The notes: generated from the sequence alone by a model not told the origin. Positions 1 to 7,193 are shown, counted from the stretch's first letter. The stretch is 8,910 nt of DNA from Pseudomonadota bacterium (GCA_023389425.1 JAEWEK010000307.1:1-8910); one strand, 5' to 3'. Made by a program: numbers and translations.

Positions 1-4
1 GTCT

Positions 5-33
5 ATGGGTCCCCGCCTGCGCGGGGACGACGG
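5..33 (+). repeat. REP-like hairpin repeat, copy A, downstream of paaY
   Basis: ATGGG followed by the stem GTCCCCGC (9-16) / GCGGGGAC (21-28), loop CTGC, then GACGG. It begins 12 bases beyond the paaY stop. No inverted partner is seen, but one could lie just beyond the left edge. In the direction of paaY transcription there is no T-run after the hairpin, so it is not a classical intrinsic terminator, though it could protect the mRNA 3' end. Confidence 0.88.
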
Positions 34-45
34 TATTTCAGCTAA

Positions 46-639
46 CTATTTTGGTTTGTGCATCTCTGTGCCGAACTCGATACTGCGCCGGCTCGGCTCC
101 ACTTCCGTCAGCGCTTCCACTTCCCGCATCGTCTGCAGCGAGCGCACGTTCAGCTCGTGATACTGCTGCGTGCCGAAGCTTTTCCACTTCACGTCGTCAT
201 CCGTCAGCTCGCGCATTACCCGCGCCGGCGCGCCCATCACCAGCGAGCGAGGCGGGATAATCATCTTCGCCTTCACGAAGCTCATGGCCGCGACGATCGA
301 TTCCTCGCCCACGACCGCGCCATCCATCACCACCGCGTTCATGCCAACCATCGCGTTGCGCTTGACGCGGCAGCCGTGCAGCACCGCGCCGTGGCCGATG
401 TGTCCATCCACCTCGACCACCGTTTCCTCACCCGCGAAACCGTGCATCACGCAGGTGTCCTGCAGGTTGGCGCCCTCTTCCAGCACCAGCCGGCCGAAGT
501 CGCCGCGCATCGATGCCAGCGGGCCGATGTAGCAGCGCGGACCGACGATCACGTCGCCGATCAGCACCGCGCTGGGGTGCACGTAAGCAGTCGGATGCAC
601 CACCGGCCGCACCCCATTGATCTCGTAGACCTTGACCAT
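46..639 (-). CDS. paaY: PaaY, hexapeptide-repeat thioesterase of phenylacetate catabolism
   Basis: A 197-residue protein of the left-handed beta-helix, gamma-carbonic-anhydrase-like family; E. coli PaaY is about the same length and similar throughout. The family member hydrolyses the CoA thioester of the dead-end seven-membered-ring compound that forms when the ring-opened aldehyde cyclises, so it detoxifies and recovers CoA. Visible here are hexapeptide repeats over about residues 15-140 and the three putative metal-binding histidines: H66 in VMHGF, then H83 and H88 in GHIGHGAVLHGC. The C-terminal helical region (about 145-197) is also conserved. The ATG at 637-639 lies one base after the paaJ stop (TGA-A-ATG) and has only a poor Shine-Dalgarno, so it is probably translated by coupling. 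It is the last gene of the operon; 12 bases after its TAG begins a hairpin repeat. Identity is confident; the metal dependence is inferred from the family. Confidence 0.95.
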   Translation of the reverse strand: MVKVYEINGVRPVVHPTAYVHPSAVLIGDVIVGPRCYIGPLASMRGDFGRLVLEEGANLQDTCVMHGFAGEETVVEVDGHIGHGAVLHGCRVKRNAMVGMNAVVMDGAVVGEESIVAAMSFVKAKMIIPPRSLVMGAPARVMRELTDDDVKWKSFGTQQYHELNVRSLQTMREVEALTEVEPSRRSIEFGTEMHKPK

Positions 640-640
640 T

Positions 641-1846
641 TCACACCCGCTCGATGATCAGCGCGATGCCCTGGCCGACGCCGATGCACATCGTGCACAG
701 CGCGTAGCGGCCGCCGGTGCGGTGCAGCTGGTACATCGCCGTCGTCACCAGCCGCGCGCCGGATGCGCCGAGCGGATGGCCGATGGCGATGGCGCCGCCG
801 TTCGGGTTCACGCGTTCGGAATCATCCGGCAGGCCGAGGTCGCGCGTGACGGCCAGCGCCTGCGCGGCGAAGGCCTCGTTCAATTCGATCACGTCCATCT
901 GGTCCAGCGTCAGGCCGGTCAGCGCCAGCACCTTCTTCGTTGCCGGCGACGGGCCGAAGCCCATGATGCGCGGCGCCAGGCCGGCGGTGGCCATGCCGAC
1001 GATGCGGGCGCGCGCCGTCAGCCGGTATTTTTCAATCGCGGCTTTGGACGCGACCAGCAGCGCGCAGGCGCCGTCGTTCACGCCCGACGCATTGCCCGCC
1101 GTGACCGTGCCGTCCGCGATGACGATCGGCTTGAGCTTGTGCAGCGCTTCCATCGTGGTGTCCGGGCGCGCATGTTCGTCGTGCTCGAAGATCTTCGGGT
1201 CGCCTTTCTTTTGCGGGACGTGCACCGGCACGATCTCGTCGCGGAAGATGCCGGCCGCCTGCGCCTTGGCCCAGCGCTGCTGGCTACGCAGCGCGAAATG
1301 GTCCTGGTCTTCGCGGTTGACCTTGAAGTCGAAAGCCACGTTCTCGGCCGTCTCGGGCATCGAGTCGATGCCGTAGCGCGTCTTCATCACCGGGTTGACG
1401 AAGCGCCAGCCGATGGTGGTGTCTTCGATCTTCGCCGCACGCGAGAACGCGCTGTCGGCCTTGCCCATGACGAAAGGCGCGCGCGTCATGCTCTCGACGC
1501 CGCCGGCGATGATGAGGTTCGCCTCGCCCGCCTTGATCGCGCGCGCCGCCATGCCGACGGCGTCCAGGCTGGAGCCGCACAGGCGGTTGATGGTGGTGCC
1601 CGGCACGTCGACCGGCAGCCCGGCCAGCAGCGCCGCCATGCGCCCCACGTTGCGGTTGTCTTCGCCGGCCTGGTTGGCGCAGCCGTAGTAGACGTCGTCC
1701 ACGGCGGACCAGTCCACGCCGCGGTTGCGTTCCATGAGCGCCGCGATCGGCAGCGCCGCCAGGTCGTCCGCCCGCACCGTGGCGAGCGAGCCGCCGTAGC
1801 GGCCGAACGGGGTGCGGATGGCGTCGACGATGAATGCATCGGTCAC
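641..1846 (-). CDS. paaJ: 3-oxoadipyl-CoA / 3-oxo-5,6-didehydrosuberyl-CoA thiolase
   Basis: A 401-residue thiolase, exactly the length of E. coli PaaJ and collinear with it. It catalyses two CoA-dependent cleavages in the pathway: of 3-oxo-5,6-didehydrosuberyl-CoA, and of 3-oxoadipyl-CoA to succinyl-CoA plus acetyl-CoA. Catalytic residues are present: nucleophile C90 in NRLCGSSLDA, NEAF at 323-326, H357 in GHPLGASG and C387 in CTMCIGVGQG. The start codon is GTG (1844-1846), supported by an AAGGAG seven bases upstream and by the match to the family's N terminus. It sits 19 nt after paaK and 1 nt before paaY, whereas E. coli has paaJ before paaK. It could equally be named pcaF, since the beta-ketoadipate thiolase is nearly indistinguishable; the location inside a paa operon favours paaJ. 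Confidence 0.95.
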   Translation of the reverse strand: MTDAFIVDAIRTPFGRYGGSLATVRADDLAALPIAALMERNRGVDWSAVDDVYYGCANQAGEDNRNVGRMAALLAGLPVDVPGTTINRLCGSSLDAVGMAARAIKAGEANLIIAGGVESMTRAPFVMGKADSAFSRAAKIEDTTIGWRFVNPVMKTRYGIDSMPETAENVAFDFKVNREDQDHFALRSQQRWAKAQAAGIFRDEIVPVHVPQKKGDPKIFEHDEHARPDTTMEALHKLKPIVIADGTVTAGNASGVNDGACALLVASKAAIEKYRLTARARIVGMATAGLAPRIMGFGPSPATKKVLALTGLTLDQMDVIELNEAFAAQALAVTRDLGLPDDSERVNPNGGAIAIGHPLGASGARLVTTAMYQLHRTGGRYALCTMCIGVGQGIALIIERV

Positions 1847-1853
1847 GATATCT

Positions 1854-1859
1854 CTCCTT
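1854..1859 (-). promoter_or_regulatory. Shine-Dalgarno that fixes the GTG start of paaJ
   Basis: Read on the minus strand this is AAGGAG, with seven bases between it and the GTG at 1844-1846. It is the strongest and best spaced ribosome binding site in the window and lies within the 19-nt gap after the paaK stop. It decides the use of the non-ATG start. Confidence 0.85.
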
Positions 1860-1865
1860 GAATGT

Positions 1866-3152
1866 TCAGTGTTTGGGCCGCTTGTCGACGACGCGACGGG
1901 CCTTGCCGGTCAGCGTGCGCTCGATGCCCTGCGACGGCAGCAGTGTCACCCGCGTGGTGACGCCGACGTTGGTCTTGATACGGTACTGCAGCTCGTTCGC
2001 GAGCGCATCGACGACGTCGTGCGCGGCTTCCTCGCGCAGCTCGGCCAGCACTTCCAGCGTGTCGAGATGGCCTTCGCGCGCCAGCACCAGCTGGTACTGT
2101 GGCGCCAGCGCCGGCATCTTCAGGATCAGTTCCTCGATCTGGCTCGGGAACACGTTCACGCCGCGGATGATCATCATGTCGTCGGAGCGGCCGCTGATCT
2201 TGTCCATGCGGCGCATCGAGCGCGCGGTCGGCGGCAGCAGGCGCGTTAGGTCGCGCGTGCGGTAGCGGATGATGGGCAGCGCTTCCTTGGTCAGCGAGGT
2301 GAACACCAGCTCGCCCTCGGCGCCATCGGGCAGCACCTCGCCGGTTTCGGGATCGATGATCTCCGGGTAGAAATGGTCTTCCCAGATCACCGGACCGTCC
2401 TTGGTCTCGACGCATTCGCTCGCCACGCCCGGCCCCATCACTTCGGACAGGCCGTAGATGTCGACCGCGTCGATGCCGGCGCGCGCTTCGATCTCGGCGC
2501 GCATGGCGCCGGTCCACGGCTCGGCGCCGAAGATCCCGATGCGCAGCGACGACTTGGCCGGGTCCAGGCCCTGGCGTTCGAATTCCTCGATCAGGTTCAG
2601 CATGTACGACGGCGTGACCATGATGATCGAAGGCTTGAAGTCGTTGATCAGCTGGACCTGCTTCTCGGTCTGCCCGCCCGACATCGGCACCACCGTGCAG
2701 CCGAGCCGTTCGGCGCCATAGTGCGCGCCAAGGCCGCCGGTGAACAGGCCGTAGCCGTAGGCGATGTGGACCATGTCGCCCGGCCTGCCGCCCGCCGCGC
2801 GGATCGAACGTGCGACCAGATTGGCCCAGGTGTCGATGTCCTTGAGGGTGTAGCCCACCACCGTCGCCTTGCCGGTGGTGCCGGACGATGCGTGGATGCG
2901 CGCCACCTGCTCGCGCGGCACGGCGAACAGGCCGAAGGGGTAGTTGTCGCGCAGGGTCTTCTTGTCGGTGAAGGGGAACTTGGCGATGTCGGCCAGAGAC
3001 TTCAGGTCGTCCGGATGCACGCCGGCCGCATCGAAAGAGGCCCGGTAATGCGGGACGTTCTCGTAGGCGTGGCGCAGGCTCCAGCGCAGCCGTTCGAGCT
3101 GAAGGGCCTGCAGTTCATCGCGGCTGGCGCGTTCGATCGGTTCGAGGTCCAT
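1866..3152 (-). CDS. paaK: Phenylacetate-CoA ligase (AMP-forming)
   Basis: A 428-residue adenylate-forming ligase, close to the 437 residues of E. coli PaaK. It activates phenylacetate with ATP and CoA to phenylacetyl-CoA, the first cytoplasmic step, so all later intermediates are CoA thioesters. Motifs in order: the phosphate-binding loop SSGTTGK at 89-95, AYGYGLFTGGLGAHYG near 131-146, the adenylate motif DIYGLSEVMGPG at 231-242, the hinge region GRSDDMMIIRG at 321-331, and a C-terminal TGKARR with the likely catalytic K417. The start ATG (3150-3152) is 12 nt beyond the paaI stop and is preceded by GGGGAAG, an acceptable ribosome binding site. No truncation or missing key residue is seen. 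E. coli has paaJ before paaK; here the ligase comes first. Confidence 0.97.
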   Translation of the reverse strand: MDLEPIERASRDELQALQLERLRWSLRHAYENVPHYRASFDAAGVHPDDLKSLADIAKFPFTDKKTLRDNYPFGLFAVPREQVARIHASSGTTGKATVVGYTLKDIDTWANLVARSIRAAGGRPGDMVHIAYGYGLFTGGLGAHYGAERLGCTVVPMSGGQTEKQVQLINDFKPSIIMVTPSYMLNLIEEFERQGLDPAKSSLRIGIFGAEPWTGAMRAEIEARAGIDAVDIYGLSEVMGPGVASECVETKDGPVIWEDHFYPEIIDPETGEVLPDGAEGELVFTSLTKEALPIIRYRTRDLTRLLPPTARSMRRMDKISGRSDDMMIIRGVNVFPSQIEELILKMPALAPQYQLVLAREGHLDTLEVLAELREEAAHDVVDALANELQYRIKTNVGVTTRVTLLPSQGIERTLTGKARRVVDKRPKH

Positions 3153-3164
3153 GTTCTTCCCCGT

Positions 3165-3602
3165 TCAGGCAGGCAGTTCGACCACGTGGCCACTGACGCG
3201 GTGCGATTTGCCGCGGAAGAGCGCGATCCTGCGCCCCTCCTGATTGGTGACGACGATGTCATACACGCCGGTCTTGCCGGACAGCGCCTGCTCCACGGCT
3301 TCGGCGGTGAGCAGGTCGCCTTCGCGGCCGGGCGCAAGGTAGTCGATGCTGCAGCCCGCGCCGACGGTGACGAAGTTGTGCGAGTTGCAGGCAAAGGCGA
3401 AGGCGCTGTCGGCCAGCATGAAGATGTAGCCGCCGTGGCAGGTGGCGTGCCCGTTGAGCATGTCGCCCCGCACCGGCATCGACATGCGCGCATAGCCGGG
3501 CCGGATCGCGTCGAGCGTCATGCCGAGCGCGCGGCTGGCCGGGTCGCGTTCGTACATCGTCTTGCCGGCCAGTTCGGCCAGCGCTTGCGGATCACTGTGC
3601 AT
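3165..3602 (-). CDS. paaI: Hotdog-fold acyl-CoA thioesterase PaaI
   Basis: A 145-residue hotdog thioesterase, near the 140 residues of E. coli PaaI. The family hydrolyses phenylacetyl-CoA and ring-hydroxylated phenylacetyl-CoAs, and is thought to rescue CoA when the pathway stalls. Visible motifs are LNGH (49-52), the HGG turn at 56-58, the presumed catalytic aspartate D65 in FMLADSAFAFACNS, and the C-terminal VALFRGKSHR-like segment (127-135). The frame is open further upstream (to 3668) inside paaH, but the chosen ATG (3600-3602) matches the family N terminus, has GGGAG nine bases upstream, and gives a normal 11-nt overlap with the end of paaH in a different frame. Confidence 0.95.
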   Translation of the reverse strand: MHSDPQALAELAGKTMYERDPASRALGMTLDAIRPGYARMSMPVRGDMLNGHATCHGGYIFMLADSAFAFACNSHNFVTVGAGCSIDYLAPGREGDLLTAEAVEQALSGKTGVYDIVVTNQEGRRIALFRGKSHRVSGHVVELPA

Positions 3603-5148
3603 GGAACCGCGCTCCCGCCGCGAATTTGCGGCGCAGCAGCGGCGAGACGCGATAGCGGTCTTCGCCATAGCCGGCCGCGAGGTTCGACAGCACCGCGACG
3701 ATCTGCGCGATGCCGGCCGAATCGGCCCACGCCAGCGGGCCGCGCGGATAATTCACGCCCTTGTGCATTGCGGTGTCCACGGCCGCGGCGCTGCACACGC
3801 CCTGGTTGACTGCATCGGCCGCCTCGTTGGCCAGCATCGCCACGGTGCGCATCACGGCCAGGCCGGGCACGTCGTCGAGGCGCGTGACCGTGAAGCCGGC
3901 CGCCTGGAACAGGCCGACGGCGGCGTTCCAGGCCGCGTCGCTGCACTGGTCGGCGCGGGCCAGCGCAATGCGCTTGGCTTCAGCCGTGTCGAGCAGCAGG
4001 TCGTAGACGACGGTGTCCGGATAGCCGCTGGCCGCCGCGCGCTCGGTCGCGGTGCGGCCGTCGGTGAGGTAGATGGCTGCGCCGCCGCAGTGGAAGCCCG
4101 GCGGGTCGCGCCGCGCATTCAGCGTCGGGTGCAGGTGCACGACGTCGAAGCCGGCGGCGCGCAGGCGATCTTCCATCCTCTGCACGGTGGCGTGTTCCTG
4201 CTCGGTCTCGTAGCCGACGTTGACGCCGGACGGGCGCGGCTGCGGCGGCTCCGCCTGCGCTTCGGGCTTGGCCGCATTCTCGCCATAGTGGTAGAAGCCG
4301 CGGCCACTCTTGCGGCCGAGGAAACCGGCGTTGACCAGCTCCTGTTGAAGGATCGATGGCGTGAAGCGCTGGTCGCCGAAGTAGGCGTTGCAGACCGATT
4401 GCGTGACCGAGAAGTTGACGTCATGGCCGATCAGGTCCATCAGCTCGAATGGGCCCATGCGGAAGCCGCCGCAGTCGCGCATCACGGCGTCGATGGTGGC
4501 CGGGTCGGCTGCGCCTTCCAGCAGCAGGCGCAGCGCCTCGGCATAGTACGGGCGGGCGACGCGGTTGACGATGAATCCCGGCGTCGACTTGGCGTGCACC
4601 GGATCCTTGCCCCAGCTGGCGGCGGTGGCGTACACGGCGTCGGCCACTTCGCGGCTGGTGGCCAGGCCGCTGATCACTTCGACCAGCGCCATCAGCGGGA
4701 CCGGGTTGAAGAAGTGCATGCCAACCAGGCGCTCGGGCCGGCGCAGCGGCGCGGCGATCGAGGTGATGGAAATCGACGAGGTGTTGGTGGCGAGGATGCA
4801 GCTGTCGCCCACGATGCCTTCCAGCTCGCCGAACAGTTTGCGCTTGACGTCGAGGTTTTCGACCACGGCTTCGACCACCAGTGCAGCGTCGGCCAGGTCG
4901 TTCAGCGATGCCGCAGGCCGCAGGCGCTCGTGGGCGAGGTCGGCTTCGGCGGCGCCCATGCGGCCCTTCTCGACCAGCCTGGCGTAGGCCTTGCCGATGT
5001 CGGCGATGGCCTTGGACACGGCGTCGGCGCGGGTGTCGTACAGGCGCACTTCATGGCCGGCGGCGGCCGCGACCTGCGCGATGCCGGCGCCCATTGCGCC
5101 GCTGCCGACCACCGCGACGATGCTGCCTTTGGGGAGTGCGTTCGCCAT
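3592..5148 (-). CDS. paaH: 3-hydroxyadipyl-CoA dehydrogenase (NAD-dependent)
   Basis: A 518-residue 3-hydroxyacyl-CoA dehydrogenase that oxidises 3-hydroxyadipyl-CoA to 3-oxoadipyl-CoA, the substrate of PaaJ. The N-terminal Rossmann domain has GSGAMG at 15-20. The catalytic set is present: S124/S125 in NTSSIS, H145 in MHFFNP, E157 in VEVI and N195 in GFIVNR. A first C-terminal dehydrogenase domain covers about 190-288 and a second, shorter one about 425-512 (VNYPRGPLAW at 465-474). An Ala/Pro/Glu-rich linker follows residue 290. It is about 40 residues longer than E. coli PaaH (475), mostly between the two C-terminal domains. The start (5146-5148) is one base after the paaG stop and lacks a strong ribosome binding site, suggesting coupling. 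The 3' end overlaps paaI by 11 nt. Confidence 0.95.
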   Translation of the reverse strand: MANALPKGSIVAVVGSGAMGAGIAQVAAAAGHEVRLYDTRADAVSKAIADIGKAYARLVEKGRMGAAEADLAHERLRPAASLNDLADAALVVEAVVENLDVKRKLFGELEGIVGDSCILATNTSSISITSIAAPLRRPERLVGMHFFNPVPLMALVEVISGLATSREVADAVYATAASWGKDPVHAKSTPGFIVNRVARPYYAEALRLLLEGAADPATIDAVMRDCGGFRMGPFELMDLIGHDVNFSVTQSVCNAYFGDQRFTPSILQQELVNAGFLGRKSGRGFYHYGENAAKPEAQAEPPQPRPSGVNVGYETEQEHATVQRMEDRLRAAGFDVVHLHPTLNARRDPPGFHCGGAAIYLTDGRTATERAAASGYPDTVVYDLLLDTAEAKRIALARADQCSDAAWNAAVGLFQAAGFTVTRLDDVPGLAVMRTVAMLANEAADAVNQGVCSAAAVDTAMHKGVNYPRGPLAWADSAGIAQIVAVLSNLAAGYGEDRYRVSPLLRRKFAAGARFHAQ

Positions 5149-5149
5149 C

Positions 5150-5941
5150 TCATTCGCCCTTGAAGTTGGCCGGACGCTTGGCCATGAACGCGGCCACGCC
5201 CTCGCGGTAGTCGTGGCTGTAGCCCAGCTCGCGCATCATGTCGGCTTCCATCTGCAGCTGCTCGGGCAGCGTATTGGCGTAGCTGGCTTGCAGCGCCTTC
5301 TTGGTGAACGCGAGTCCCTTGGTCGGGGCGGTGGCGAAGTGTTCGGCCATCTTCATCGCTTCAGGCATCAGTTCTTCGTCCGGCACGGCGCGCCAGATCA
5401 GGCCCCATTGTTCGGCCTTTTCGGCGGACAGCTTCTCGCCCAGCATGGCAAGGCCGGTCGCGCGCGCCATGCCGATCATGCGCGGCAGGTGCCAGGTGCC
5501 GCCGGTGTCGGGGATCAGGCCGAGTTTGCAGAAGGCTTCGATGAAGGAGGCGGATTTGGCGGCGAGGACGATGTCGCAGGCCAGCGCGAGGTTGGCGCCG
5601 GCGCCCGCGGCCACGCCGTTGACCGCGCAGATGACCGGCATCGGCAGCGAGCGCAGCGTGAGGGCCAGCGGGGCGTAGAACTGTTCGACCGAGGCGCCGA
5701 GGTCGACTCCCGGCGAACCCGGTTCGACGGCGCGGTCGGACAGGTCCTGGCCGGCGCAGAAACCGCGGCCGGCGCCGGTCAGCAGCAGCGCGCGGACGGA
5801 TTTGTCGGATTGGACCTGGGACAGCGCGGCGCGCACCTCGAGGTGCATGGCCTGCGTGAAGCTGTTCAGTTTGTCCGGGCGGTTCAGGGTCAGGACGGCG
5901 ATGCCGTTGCCGATGCTGAACTGGATCGATTCGTAAGTCAT
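5150..5941 (-). CDS. paaG: 1,2-epoxyphenylacetyl-CoA isomerase (oxepin-forming)
   Basis: A 263-residue crotonase-fold enzyme, nearly the length of E. coli PaaG (262) and collinear with it. It isomerises 1,2-epoxyphenylacetyl-CoA to oxepin-CoA; the family also shifts the double bond of didehydroadipyl-CoA. Oxyanion-hole segments are GRGFCAGQDL (58-67) and VNGVAAGAGANL (108-119). The general acid/base aspartate is D145 in KLGLIPDTGGTW, which favours PaaG over PaaF hydratase, where glutamates would be expected. The frame stays open to an ATG at 5989, but that extra stretch (starting MGPGLRRDD) is translated from a hairpin repeat and is not real. The ATG at 5939-5941 is preceded by AAGGAG with an 11-base spacer, longer than ideal. 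It starts the second packed block of the operon. Confidence 0.95.
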   Translation of the reverse strand: MTYESIQFSIGNGIAVLTLNRPDKLNSFTQAMHLEVRAALSQVQSDKSVRALLLTGAGRGFCAGQDLSDRAVEPGSPGVDLGASVEQFYAPLALTLRSLPMPVICAVNGVAAGAGANLALACDIVLAAKSASFIEAFCKLGLIPDTGGTWHLPRMIGMARATGLAMLGEKLSAEKAEQWGLIWRAVPDEELMPEAMKMAEHFATAPTKGLAFTKKALQASYANTLPEQLQMEADMMRELGYSHDYREGVAAFMAKRPANFKGE

Positions 5942-5952
5942 GTTGTTGTCGT

Positions 5953-5958
5953 CTCCTT
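5953..5958 (-). promoter_or_regulatory. Shine-Dalgarno of paaG beside a repeat hairpin
   Basis: The minus strand reads AAGGAG, 11 bases before the ATG at 5939-5941. It begins only two bases after the outer end of a repeat (5961) and seven bases after the end of its stem (5966). It supports the short start over the upstream in-frame ATG at 5987-5989, which lies inside the repeat. Confidence 0.75.
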
Positions 5959-5960
5959 CG

Positions 5961-5989
5961 CCGTCGTCCCGGCGGAGGCCGGGACCCAT
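5961..5989 (-). repeat. REP-like hairpin repeat, copy B (inner partner of a pair)
   Basis: On the minus strand it runs from ATGGG to GACGACGG, like the other copies. The stem is GTCCCGGC (5966-5973) against GCCGGGAC (5978-5985), eight perfect pairs with a four-base loop. It forms an inverted pair with the copy at 6035-6062, with the ATGGG ends facing each other across 45 bases. It lies just upstream of the paaG ribosome binding site. A spurious peptide MGPGLRRDD, typical of translated repeats of this kind, is read from it. Confidence 0.9.
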
Positions 5990-6034
5990 GCAGAGTTCGC
6001 GTTATCGCGCACTCCTCAGTACTGTCAGCGTTCT

Positions 6035-6062
6035 ATGGGTCCCGGCCTTCGCCGGGACGACG
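6035..6062 (+). repeat. REP-like hairpin repeat, copy C (outer partner of a pair)
   Basis: Read on the plus strand, ATGGG is followed by a stem GTCCCGGC (6039-6046) / GCCGGGAC (6051-6058) with loop CTTC, then GACG. It has the same stem sequence as copy B and lies in opposite orientation, so the two together could form a cruciform or a long imperfect hairpin in the paaE-paaG mRNA. A run of seven T (6066-6072) follows on the plus strand. Confidence 0.9.
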
Positions 6063-6116
6063 TTGTTTTTTTGTTGCGTACAGTTTTTGATGTTGCGGTG
6101 CCTGATGCTGCCTAAT

Positions 6117-7193
6117 TTATTCCGCGATATCGAAATCGAGCACCACCTTGTCCGTCAACGGAAACGCCTGGCAGCTCAGCACGAATCCACGTGCGACTTC
6201 GTAGTCCTCCAGCGCGTAGTTCACGTCCATCTCGACCTTGCCTTCGATGACCTTGCAGCGGCAGGTCGAGCACACGCCGCCCTTGCACGAATAGCGCATG
6301 TCCAGCCCCGCGCGCAGGCCGGCGTCGAGCACCGACTCCTTGTCCTGCTCCATGCTGTAGCTGGCCGCGCTGCCGTCCATGATCACGGTGACTTCGGTCT
6401 GGTGGCGCTCGCCCGCGTCCAGCTTGCGCGGCTTGTGCTCGTGCTTCGGGATGCTCGCGGCGAACAGCTCGATGCGGATCTGCTCCTTCGCCATGCCGGC
6501 TTCCTGCAGCGCCGCCGACACTCCGTGCATCATCTCTTCCGGCCCGCAGATGAAGGCGACATCGACGTCGGCCACCTCGATCCAGTGCTTGAAGAAGTGC
6601 GCGCACTTCTCTTGCGTGATGCGGCCGTTGAACAGGTCGATGTCCTGCTGCTCGCGGCTCATCACGTACACGAGGCGCAGGCGGTCGAGATAAGTGTCCT
6701 TCAGGTCGGTCAGCTCGTCGCGGAAGATCACCGACGACGTCGCGCGGTTGCCGTAGACGAGCGTGAAGTGGCTCTTCGGCTCGGCCATCAGCGTGGTCTT
6801 GATGATCGACAGGATCGGCGTGATGCCGCTGCCCGCCGCGAAGGCAAGGTAGTGCTTCTCGTTGGACGCCGCCAGCGGCACGTTGAAGTGCCCCATCGGC
6901 GGCATCACGTCCAGCTGCATGCCCGGCTGCAGCGCTTCGTTGGCCCAGCTCGAGAACATGCCGCCCGGCGTGCGCTTGATCGCCACGCGCAGCGTATCGT
7001 CCTGCACCGCCGAGCAGATGGAGTAGGAGCGGCGCACGTCCTCGCCGTCGATCATCGCGCGCAGCGTCAGGTGCTGGCCCTGCTGGTAAGTGAAGGCCGG
7101 CTTCAGTTCAGCCGGCACGTCGAAGGTGACGGCGATCGCGTCGCGCGTTTCGTGACGTACCTTGGCCACGGTCAGTGGATAGAATTTGCTCAT
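6117..7193 (-). CDS. paaE: Phenylacetyl-CoA epoxidase reductase subunit (FAD, 2Fe-2S)
   Basis: A 358-residue reductase that passes electrons from NADPH to the diiron oxygenase PaaA. Order of domains: FAD-binding barrel (about 1-105) with RSYSIC at 55-60; nucleotide-binding domain (about 110-245) with GSGITP at 121-126 and CGPEEM at 216-221; and a C-terminal plant-type ferredoxin (about 265-350) with cluster ligands C303, C308, C311 (in YSCKGGVCSTC) and C341 (LSCQA). E. coli PaaE has similar length and the same layout. The ATG at 7191-7193 lies 7 nt after the paaD stop with no clear Shine-Dalgarno, so coupling to paaD is likely. It is the last gene of the epoxidase block and is followed by the repeat-bearing gap. 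Confidence 0.96.
   Translation of the reverse strand: MSKFYPLTVAKVRHETRDAIAVTFDVPAELKPAFTYQQGQHLTLRAMIDGEDVRRSYSICSAVQDDTLRVAIKRTPGGMFSSWANEALQPGMQLDVMPPMGHFNVPLAASNEKHYLAFAAGSGITPILSIIKTTLMAEPKSHFTLVYGNRATSSVIFRDELTDLKDTYLDRLRLVYVMSREQQDIDLFNGRITQEKCAHFFKHWIEVADVDVAFICGPEEMMHGVSAALQEAGMAKEQIRIELFAASIPKHEHKPRKLDAGERHQTEVTVIMDGSAASYSMEQDKESVLDAGLRAGLDMRYSCKGGVCSTCRCKVIEGKVEMDVNYALEDYEVARGFVLSCQAFPLTDKVVLDFDIAE

Larger units (their letters stand above)
5942..6116. other. Intergenic region between paaE and paaG
   Basis: These 175 nt are the only large gap inside the run of genes. It contains the inverted pair of hairpin repeats, an eight-base palindrome (CAGTACTG, 6017-6024) between them, an A/T-rich stretch at about 6062-6090 and the paaG ribosome binding site. 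No coding sequence was found. E. coli has paaF at this position; no trace of a crotonase gene is seen. A convincing promoter for paaG could not be picked out by eye. Confidence 0.8.

Noticed and set aside
5..33. Intrinsic terminator after paaY
   Set aside because: The hairpin is stable and well placed, but there is no T-run after it in the direction of transcription, and the same sequence occurs inside the operon. It is better called a repeat.
1284..1580. Small minus-strand frames inside paaJ, paaK and paaI (for example 1284-1580, 1843-2517 and 3002-3493)
   Set aside because: They are alternate-frame shadows of conserved genes on the same strand and show no family features.
632..1861. Long open frame on the plus strand (409 codons), and similar long plus-strand frames at 2373-3809, 3520-5163, 4991-6115 and 5940-7214
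   Set aside because: They lie opposite well-recognised paa genes. Their translations are rich in Arg, His, Ala and Val with no domain pattern, as expected from the antisense of GC-rich coding DNA.
5150..5941. PaaF (enoyl-CoA hydratase) identity for the crotonase gene
   Set aside because: The sequence follows PaaG along its full length, including FCAGQDL, the acidic GLIPDTGGTW segment with aspartate, and the DYREGV-AF-AKR ending.
5942..5989. N-terminal extension of PaaG from an in-frame ATG at 5987-5989
   Set aside because: The added residues (MGPGLRRDD...) are encoded by the hairpin repeat, while the ATG at 5939-5941 matches the family N terminus and has a ribosome binding site.
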